From NCBI GenBank assembly GCA_964467635.1, contig CAYXRN010000191.1, forward strand, positions 1 to 5,348: DNA of 5,348 nt, in the 5' to 3' direction. Under the pieces are notes generated by a model. The model did not search any database. It was given only the letters and a program-made list of their open reading frames with translations, and was not told where the DNA came from. How positions within the stretch are numbered: position 1 is the stretch's first letter; each line of letters starts with the position of its first letter. Below are positions 1 through 5,348 of this stretch, one piece after another. The translations under genes were made by a program, and so were the position numbers. Origin of the DNA: FW021-bin31 sp964467635. GTDB taxonomy: Bacteria; Bacteroidota; Bacteroidia; Chitinophagales; Chitinophagaceae.

Positions 1-425
1 AAAAGAAAAATGCACCCGGTTATATGCTTTCAGATCTCAATAGATTTTTTGGGGCGAAATACGGCATCCGGGGAGGTGTTGAAAAAAGAAAAGTATTGTG
101 TTGGGTTTTAACAACGAATGACTCCGGCCGCAAAATCGCTACCAAAGGTAAAACACCTGCAGTAATAGAAACGGATAGCAATGAATTATGGCAAAATCAG
201 CCGTTTGGAGATGTGTTTTATGCGCTTACGTACATGTTTGGAGATCAACCTTATCCATTTGTTGATCGTTCAGCTATTGAAAGTAATGTGGATATAATGT
301 TACCCCTTCACCTGAAGACTGTTTCCAAATTGAAAACCTATTTGAGTAAATACGGACTGGAATTGAATAAGGATACATGCTCCTTAGGAATGCTCGTCCT
401 TAAAAATGTTAATGCTTCCAAATAA
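1..425 (+). CDS. C-terminal part of a DUF3738/TIGR03435-like protein, probably a TlpA-type thioredoxin fusion (5' end outside window)
   Basis: The reading frame is open to the left edge of the window (codons before the ATG at 24 read K-K-N-A-P-G-Y), so this is the 3' end of a longer gene and the ATG at 24 is probably internal. Numbering from that ATG, visible elements are a CWVL strand (26-29), a K-I-A-T-K-G segment (37-42), a helix from PFGDVFYAL (60-68), PFVDRSAIESNVDIML (78-93), and a last unit SKLKTYLSKYGLELN (101-115) followed by strand LGMLVLKN (121-128). This order matches the end of the DUF3738 (TIGR03435) family, which in Bacteroidota is often joined to a TlpA-like thioredoxin domain and exported. 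The thioredoxin part, CxxC motif and signal peptide would lie upstream and are not seen. It ends 8 bp before susC, so the two are probably co-transcribed. The domain call is by pattern memory; the molecular role is unknown. Confidence 0.68.
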   Translation, partial: KKNAPGYMLSDLNRFFGAKYGIRGGVEKRKVLCWVLTTNDSGRKIATKGKTPAVIETDSNELWQNQPFGDVFYALTYMFGDQPYPFVDRSAIESNVDIMLPLHLKTVSKLKTYLSKYGLELNKDTCSLGMLVLKNVNASK

Positions 426-433
426 TTCGAATT

Positions 434-3400
434 ATGAACAAATATATTTATATTCTTCTCACCATTACATTATCGTTTTTTATTGATACGACCTATTCTC
501 AAACAAAAAAAATCTTTGGCCAGGTAATGACTGAAAAGGGGAAAAAACTACTGTCTGGAGCTACTATCTTTTCAAAAGTATCCAACGTATCTTCGGCAAC
601 TGATAGCAGTGGAAGCTTTACTATAGTCATACCTAAAAATGAAGATACGCTCCAAATATCGCATATCGGTTATAAAACAAAAATTGTCAGGCTGAAGAAA
701 GGCCAAAGCAGGGTACTGGTATTGATGGCTCAAAATATTACCTCTTTAAAGGAGATCGTGGTATCAACCGGGTATCAGACAATTTCAAAAGAAAGGACTA
801 CAGGTTCCTTTTCCGTGGTAAACAATGATCTTTTGAACAGAAGCATAAGCACTGATATACTAAGCAGGTTAAAGGGAGTTACCAGCGGCTTGCTTTTTGA
901 CAGCCGTCGTCGTGGTCAGCCAAAACTCACTATCAGGGGACAGAGCACAATTCAATCCAATCCCGATCCTCTGATTATTGTTGACAATTTCCCCTACGAA
1001 GGTGATATAAATAATATCAACCCTAATGACGTTAAAAATATAACCATATTGAAAGATGCCGCCGCTGCCTCCATTTGGGGATCAAGAGCCGGTAATGGCG
1101 TAATAGTAATCACAACTAAAAAAGGTCGTCTTGAGCAACCTTTAAACATAGAATTTAACTCAAATATCACGGTTGGCACTAAGCCTGACCTCTTTTACAA
1201 CAGGCAGTTTCTTAACTCTTCCGACTTTATTGAGGTCGAAAAATATTTGTTTGACCAGGGATATTATGCTTCAATAGAGACCAGTTCCGCTCATCCGCCC
1301 CTGTCACCAGTCGTTCAATTATTGATTGCAGAAAGAGACGGATTATTGCCAGTTGATGAGGCTGAGGCAAAAATAGCAGCTTTGAAAAAGAATGACGTGA
1401 GAGATGATTTTGGAAAATATTTCTACAGGAATAGCATTAATCAACAATATTCTCTTTCATTCAAGGGAGGCAGCTCTAAAGTAAGCTATTATTTAAGTGG
1501 TGGATTGGACAGGAATCTCGATAATTTAGTAAGAAATGGGCTAAACAGATTTACTATTAATTCCATGATGACTTATTATCCTGTAAAATCATTGGAACTC
1601 TCCGTAGGATTGAATTATAGTCAAAGTGATAAGGCGAGCAATAATCCGGGGATGGATCAAATAAAAAGTGGTGGTGGCAAAGGCCTATACCCTTATGCCA
1701 GGTTGGCCGACGAGAAGGGAGATCCATTGCCGGTCGTTCGGGATTTTAATGCTGACTACGTAAAGAAAGCCAAGTCAGATGGGCTGTTAGATTGGCTCTA
1801 TCGACCTTTACAGGATTTGAGAAATGCTGATTATCACAGAAAGACAGGCAATATCCGTGTTCATACTGCAGCGAAATATTATTTCAGTCCATATTTTAAT
1901 ATTGAAGGTAGATACCAGTTTGAACGCCAAAATGGACATACCAGAAATCTTCAGAATCAGGAGATGTATTACTCCAGAAATATGATCAATCAGTATGCGA
2001 TTATAAATACGGACGGCAGTGTCAATTTCCCTGTTCCTAAAGGCGCAATATTGGACAATTCAGAACTTTCACTTACTTCCCAAGCTGGCAGGGGACAATT
2101 TAATTTTAACAAAAACTGGAATAAAAAACATCAATTGTCGATTCTTGGCGGGATAGAAATAAGACAAACAACAATTACCGGTCGAGGACATCGCATATAC
2201 GGATACGATGACAATTTATTAATCAGCAGTCCCGTTGATTTTACTACCAGCTATTTGATTAAGCCCTATGGATATACCTCAACTATTCCCAACGGAGTAT
2301 CCCTTACGGACAAGATAGATAGGAATTTATCCTATTTTGGTAATGCGTCTTATACATTTATGGGGCGATATATGGCCTATCTTAGCGGAAGAAAAGATGA
2401 GTCGAACCTGTTCGGTGTTGATGCCAATCAAAAAGGTGTTCCCCTATGGTCAACAGGAATTGGATGGTTGTTTAGTTCGGAAGAATTCTATCCATTTTCA
2501 ACCTGGCTTCCCATGTTTAAGCTACGGGCAACTTATGGCTATAGTGGAAATGTGAATAAATCTTTAACCGCTTATGCCACAGCCAATTATTATACTGATT
2601 ACTCAACAGGGTTGCCTTATGTATATATAATGACTCCGCCAAATCCTAATTTGCGTTGGGAGAAGGTCAAAATGATAAACATAGGAATAGATTTTGAGAC
2701 AAAGGATCGCTTATTATCCGGTAGCTTTGAATACTATACAAAGAAAGGCATCGACTTAATAGGGAAATCTCCATTAGATCCTACTATCGGATTCATTGTT
2801 GGTGGAAATACCAATTTCACTGGAAATAATTCTTCTTTGTCTGGTTATGGATTCGACGCACAATTAAATATCAATAAACAATTTAACAATTTTAATTGGT
2901 CTGCTCAGATATTATACAGTTATAATAAAGGTAAAATAACCGAATACGATTACGAGTATTATCCCACTGAATATTTTTCCACCCCACCTCCTGTACCGGG
3001 CAATCCCAAATATAGTATCTATAGTCTTAAATGGGGAGGACTGGATCCTTCAAATGGTGATCCTCAAGTATTTATCGGAGGCAAGCTGACAAAAGATTAT
3101 ACATCAATATTATCTAATCTTACAACAGATGATATTATTTATAATGGGCCTGCCCTGCCAACTACATTCGGATCATTCAGAAATAGCTTTAAAATAGGTG
3201 GATTGTCGCTGGGATTTAATATTATACTTAAATTCGGGTACTATTTTAGAAAAACATCAATTAATTATACAGCTCTTTTTGATAACTGGACTGGAAATAT
3301 TGACTATAGTAAAAGGTGGAAGAGACCCGGTGATGACAAATTAACTCAGGTTCCTTCCATGCCACCCGTAGGAACGAGCTATGTGAGAGACTTTATATAT

Positions 3401-3643
3401 ACAAACTCAAATATATTGGTTGAGAAGGGTGATCATATCAGATTCCAAGATATTAACTTTTCCTATGAGCTAAATCAGAATAAATATAAATGGTTACCTT
3501 TTGATCAAGCATCCATATATGGCTATATTAACAATATAGGGATTATCTGGCGGGCTAATGATGATAAAATTGACCCAGACTATGTATTCCTTCCATACCC
3601 TCCCCCTGTTACTTTTTCACTAGGGCTTAAAATTCAATTTTAA
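434..3643 (+). CDS. SusC/RagA family TonB-linked outer membrane transporter
   Basis: This 1069-aa protein has the normal length of a SusC-type TonB-dependent transporter, which imports a ligand delivered by a SusD lipoprotein across the outer membrane. Residues 1-22 are a Sec signal peptide with likely cleavage at TYS|Q. A carboxypeptidase-regulatory-like beta-sandwich follows (about 27-100, with DSSGSF at 57-62 and ISHIGYKTK at 75-83). Next come a TonB-box-like LKEIVVSTGY (105-114) and KERTTGSFSVV (119-129). The plug carries the SusC signature, with PLIIVDNFPYEG (179-190), ITILKDAAAASIWGSRAGNG (203-222) and VIVITTKKG (223-231). The rest is beta-barrel with family motifs GLDPSNGDPQ, GPALPTTFGSFRN and KFGYYFR, and the chain ends in phenylalanine (KIQF) as outer-membrane proteins do. 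There is no STN domain between signal peptide and sandwich, so anti-sigma signalling is unlikely. I find no cysteine in the protein. The start is fixed by the signal peptide; no Shine-Dalgarno is visible, as is usual in Bacteroidota. Substrate unknown. Confidence 0.97.
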   Translation: MNKYIYILLTITLSFFIDTTYSQTKKIFGQVMTEKGKKLLSGATIFSKVSNVSSATDSSGSFTIVIPKNEDTLQISHIGYKTKIVRLKKGQSRVLVLMAQNITSLKEIVVSTGYQTISKERTTGSFSVVNNDLLNRSISTDILSRLKGVTSGLLFDSRRRGQPKLTIRGQSTIQSNPDPLIIVDNFPYEGDINNINPNDVKNITILKDAAAASIWGSRAGNGVIVITTKKGRLEQPLNIEFNSNITVGTKPDLFYNRQFLNSSDFIEVEKYLFDQGYYASIETSSAHPPLSPVVQLLIAERDGLLPVDEAEAKIAALKKNDVRDDFGKYFYRNSINQQYSLSFKGGSSKVSYYLSGGLDRNLDNLVRNGLNRFTINSMMTYYPVKSLELSVGLNYSQSDKASNNPGMDQIKSGGGKGLYPYARLADEKGDPLPVVRDFNADYVKKAKSDGLLDWLYRPLQDLRNADYHRKTGNIRVHTAAKYYFSPYFNIEGRYQFERQNGHTRNLQNQEMYYSRNMINQYAIINTDGSVNFPVPKGAILDNSELSLTSQAGRGQFNFNKNWNKKHQLSILGGIEIRQTTITGRGHRIYGYDDNLLISSPVDFTTSYLIKPYGYTSTIPNGVSLTDKIDRNLSYFGNASYTFMGRYMAYLSGRKDESNLFGVDANQKGVPLWSTGIGWLFSSEEFYPFSTWLPMFKLRATYGYSGNVNKSLTAYATANYYTDYSTGLPYVYIMTPPNPNLRWEKVKMINIGIDFETKDRLLSGSFEYYTKKGIDLIGKSPLDPTIGFIVGGNTNFTGNNSSLSGYGFDAQLNINKQFNNFNWSAQILYSYNKGKITEYDYEYYPTEYFSTPPPVPGNPKYSIYSLKWGGLDPSNGDPQVFIGGKLTKDYTSILSNLTTDDIIYNGPALPTTFGSFRNSFKIGGLSLGFNIILKFGYYFRKTSINYTALFDNWTGNIDYSKRWKRPGDDKLTQVPSMPPVGTSYVRDFIYTNSNILVEKGDHIRFQDINFSYELNQNKYKWLPFDQASIYGYINNIGIIWRANDDKIDPDYVFLPYPPPVTFSLGLKIQF

Positions 3644-3653
3644 AACGTAAAAT

Positions 3654-5012
3654 ATGAAATCAGCATTTTTATTGTTAATGATAATGGTATTTTTAATGCC
3701 GTCATGCAAAAATGGATTCCTGGAAATAAAGCCGGATAAAAAATTGGTTATTCCATCTACACTCCAGGATTTCCAGGGAATGGTAGATTATTCACAGGTA
3801 ATGAATGCCTTTATGCCAAGTCTGGGCGAAGTGAGCTCTGACGATTACTATATATTATATGAAGAATGGAAAGTATTATCTCAGCCACAGGACAAAAACG
3901 GATATATATGGGCTGAAGATGTGTATGAGGGAAATACTGACCCAGACTGGAAAAGGCGTTACCAACAGGTCTTTTATGCCAACAATATCTTGGAGGGGTT
4001 AGATCGGCTGAAAGCAATAGAAGACATTGAATGGTATAATCATATTAAAGGGAGTGCTTATTTTTTTAGAGCCTTCGCCTTCTTTCAGCTTGCGCAGCTA
4101 TATTGTGATACTTACGATAAACAAAAAGATAATTCCGGCTATGGAATACCGCTAAGGCTTAACTCTGATCTTAACATTCCAACGAGGAGATCTACCGTCC
4201 GGGAAACGTATGAACAAATCATTTCTGACCTAAATAAATCGGTTAAACTTTTGCCAGTAAGCAGCATATACAAGACACGGCCAGTAAAAACAGCTGCTTT
4301 TGCTCTTTTATCCAGGACCTATTTAATCATGCAGGAATATGATAAGGCATTAGCATTTGCTGATTCAGTCCTCAGCTCAAATAATTACTCTCTCATGGAT
4401 TTTAATGAACTTGATACGTCATCGGCATATCCAATGAAGCGTTATAATAGTGAGGTTATTCTCCAAAGTACCTTAGCGCCGGTGGCAATTTTGCTGCCAT
4501 CAAGGCTTATTATTGATTCGACGTTATATAGGTCTTATTCAGAAGGTGATATCCGTAAAAGTGCATGGTTTAAAATAAATCATGGGAACATTACTTTTAA
4601 AGGTAGTTATGACGGATCTTTGATAAACTTTAACGGACTTGCAATTGATGAGTGCTATTTAACAAAGTCTGAGTGCCTGGCTCGTAAAGGAAAGACGGAT
4701 AAGGCCCTTGAAATGCTAAATAAGCTACTTAAAAAAAGATTCAGGACTGGTACTTTTATGCCTGTAAACGCTTCTAATTCAGATGATGCTTTAACGATCA
4801 TATTGCAGGAGCGCAGAAAGGAATTATTATTTAGAGGTATTCGATGGAGCGATCTAAGGAGGTTAAACTTAGCTAAGCATACTTCAAAAACTCTTTATCG
4901 CAAGCTAAATGGTGTCACCTATGAACTCGAGCCCAATAGCTTGAACTACACATTGCCGATACCGGATAAAGTGATTCAGTTAAGTGGGATCCCTCAAAAT
5001 AAAAGAGAATGA
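3654..5012 (+). CDS. SusD/RagB family nutrient-binding outer membrane lipoprotein
   Basis: The 452-aa product is the partner of the SusC encoded 10 bp upstream; SusD proteins sit on the cell surface as a lid on the SusC barrel and bind the ligand. A lipoprotein signal ends in the lipobox MPSC with Cys18 as lipidated residue, followed by the typical SusD opening NGFLEIKPDKK (20-30). The N-terminal SusD-like domain contains YFFRAFAFFQLAQLYCD (136-152), the usual 'R-A-hydrophobic' helix, and GIPLRL (164-169). TPR-like helices are visible at about 213-242 and 332-362. The C-terminal SusD/RagB signature is ERRKELLFRGIRWSDLRRLN (386-405), and the end YTLPIPDKVIQLSGIPQN (432-449) is the standard SusD tail. 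It is shorter than many SusD proteins (often around 500 aa or more), yet both ends are intact, so it looks functional. Mature cysteines besides Cys18 are at 151, 334 and 341. It lies last in the operon, before a terminator. Ligand cannot be inferred. Confidence 0.96.
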   Translation: MKSAFLLLMIMVFLMPSCKNGFLEIKPDKKLVIPSTLQDFQGMVDYSQVMNAFMPSLGEVSSDDYYILYEEWKVLSQPQDKNGYIWAEDVYEGNTDPDWKRRYQQVFYANNILEGLDRLKAIEDIEWYNHIKGSAYFFRAFAFFQLAQLYCDTYDKQKDNSGYGIPLRLNSDLNIPTRRSTVRETYEQIISDLNKSVKLLPVSSIYKTRPVKTAAFALLSRTYLIMQEYDKALAFADSVLSSNNYSLMDFNELDTSSAYPMKRYNSEVILQSTLAPVAILLPSRLIIDSTLYRSYSEGDIRKSAWFKINHGNITFKGSYDGSLINFNGLAIDECYLTKSECLARKGKTDKALEMLNKLLKKRFRTGTFMPVNASNSDDALTIILQERRKELLFRGIRWSDLRRLNLAKHTSKTLYRKLNGVTYELEPNSLNYTLPIPDKVIQLSGIPQNKRE

Positions 5013-5025
5013 ATTCAAATTAGGT

Positions 5026-5060
5026 AAAAAAGGCTCATCTCTAATAGGATGAGCCTTTTT
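5026..5060. terminator. Bidirectional intrinsic terminator between convergent genes
   Basis: An 8-bp perfect stem GGCTCATC (5032-5039) / GATGAGCC (5048-5055) encloses an 8-nt loop. It is flanked by six A (5026-5031) and five T (5056-5060), which extend the pairing and give a U-tract for transcripts from either side. It begins 13 bp after the susD-like stop and ends 5 bp before the stop of the minus-strand gene, so it most likely ends both transcription units. Confidence 0.9.
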
Positions 5061-5065
5061 CTTGT

Positions 5066-5348
5066 TTATTGCTCCTTGCTCCGAAAATCTATTTGATTAT
5101 CTTCTTCTGAAGCTTTAACTTGCCTTACACCGTTTACAATTTCTGTTTGACTTTCTTTATACTCTCTAGCACAATTAGCCTGTGTAATTTTTAGCGGGCA
5201 AAGTGAGCTTGGATCCGTAACCTGAGTAGTGGTAACGTGAGTACCGGAGGCATCCATTAGGAACCAGTATGTGGTTTCATTGCTTTTGGATGTTGCGTCC
5301 ACCGTTGGATTAATCGTAAACGCGCTGGCTGCGACCCCTACTATAACA
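5066..5348 (-). CDS. Small exported protein, DUF6520-like (5' end outside window)
   Basis: The minus-strand frame ends with TAA at 5066-5068 and stays open to the window edge, giving at least 93 residues. A GTG at 5302 could be taken as a start, but the in-frame residues before it read VIVGVAASAFTINPT. That looks like the hydrophobic core and A-S-A cleavage site of a Sec signal peptide, so the true start is beyond 5348. The mature part is polar, with WFLMDASG near its beginning, one pair of cysteines spaced C-x8-C (CPLKITQANC), and an acidic/charged tail ending in RSKEQ. Small size, export signal, W-F near the N-terminus and a cysteine pair resemble the DUF6520 family of Bacteroidota, whose function is unknown; this assignment is from memory of the family pattern and is tentative. 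The cysteines could form a disulfide in the periplasm. It converges on the SusC/SusD operon and shares its terminator, so it is a separate transcription unit. Confidence 0.72.
   Translation of the reverse strand, partial: VIVGVAASAFTINPTVDATSKSNETTYWFLMDASGTHVTTTQVTDPSSLCPLKITQANCAREYKESQTEIVNGVRQVKASEEDNQIDFRSKEQ

Noticed and set aside
24..26. ATG at 24 as the true start of the first gene
   Set aside because: The frame is open to the left edge, no signal peptide follows this ATG, and the domain pattern suggests the C-terminal end of a larger exported protein.
423..434. Perfect 12-bp palindrome TAATTCGAATTA spanning the stop of the first gene and the first base of the susC-like start
   Set aside because: It is short, AT-rich and located inside a tightly spaced operon junction; no second copy or known operator match was seen, so chance is the simplest explanation.
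994..1179. Minus-strand open frame of 61 codons
   Set aside because: It lies wholly inside the highly conserved plug-coding part of the SusC gene and has no recognisable protein features.
2337..2555. Plus-strand open frame of 72 codons in another frame
   Set aside because: It is embedded in the SusC barrel-coding region, which is continuous and well conserved through this stretch; no sign of a frameshift or independent gene.
3811..4017. Minus-strand open frame of 68 codons
   Set aside because: It is antisense to the N-terminal SusD-domain coding region and looks like a chance frame.

Overview
The window is a slice of a Bacteroidota chromosome, most likely from the Sphingobacteriaceae/Chitinophagaceae side of the phylum. 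The evidence is a classic SusC/SusD outer-membrane pair, a SusD lipoprotein signal, AT-rich DNA, and gene starts without Shine-Dalgarno sequences. I cannot fix the genus from sequence alone.

Plus strand, 1-5012: three genes read in the same direction with gaps of 8 and 10 bp, almost certainly one operon. (1) The 3' end of a gene whose product resembles the DUF3738/TIGR03435 domain; in Bacteroidota this domain is often the C-terminal half of TlpA-like thioredoxin proteins. (2) A complete SusC/RagA-type TonB-dependent outer-membrane transporter of 1069 aa with signal peptide, carboxypeptidase-regulatory-like domain, plug and barrel, but no N-terminal STN signalling domain. (3) A complete SusD/RagB-type surface lipoprotein of 452 aa. 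SusD should cap the SusC barrel and capture a ligand that SusC imports with TonB energy. No glycoside hydrolase, peptidase or regulator lies in the window, so the substrate is unknown.

5013-5065: a short intergenic region with a strong hairpin flanked by an A-run and a T-run, which can terminate transcription from both sides.

Minus strand, 5348-5066: the 3' part of a small exported protein that converges on the operon. Its reading frame stays open to the window edge and ends there in what looks like the tail of a signal peptide. Shape and cysteine pair resemble the small DUF6520-type proteins of Bacteroidota.

I see no RNA genes, mobile elements, CRISPR arrays or frameshifts. The most thought-provoking point is that the DUF3738-like C-terminus just upstream of susC has a secretin/STN-like pattern, while the SusC itself lacks an STN domain.
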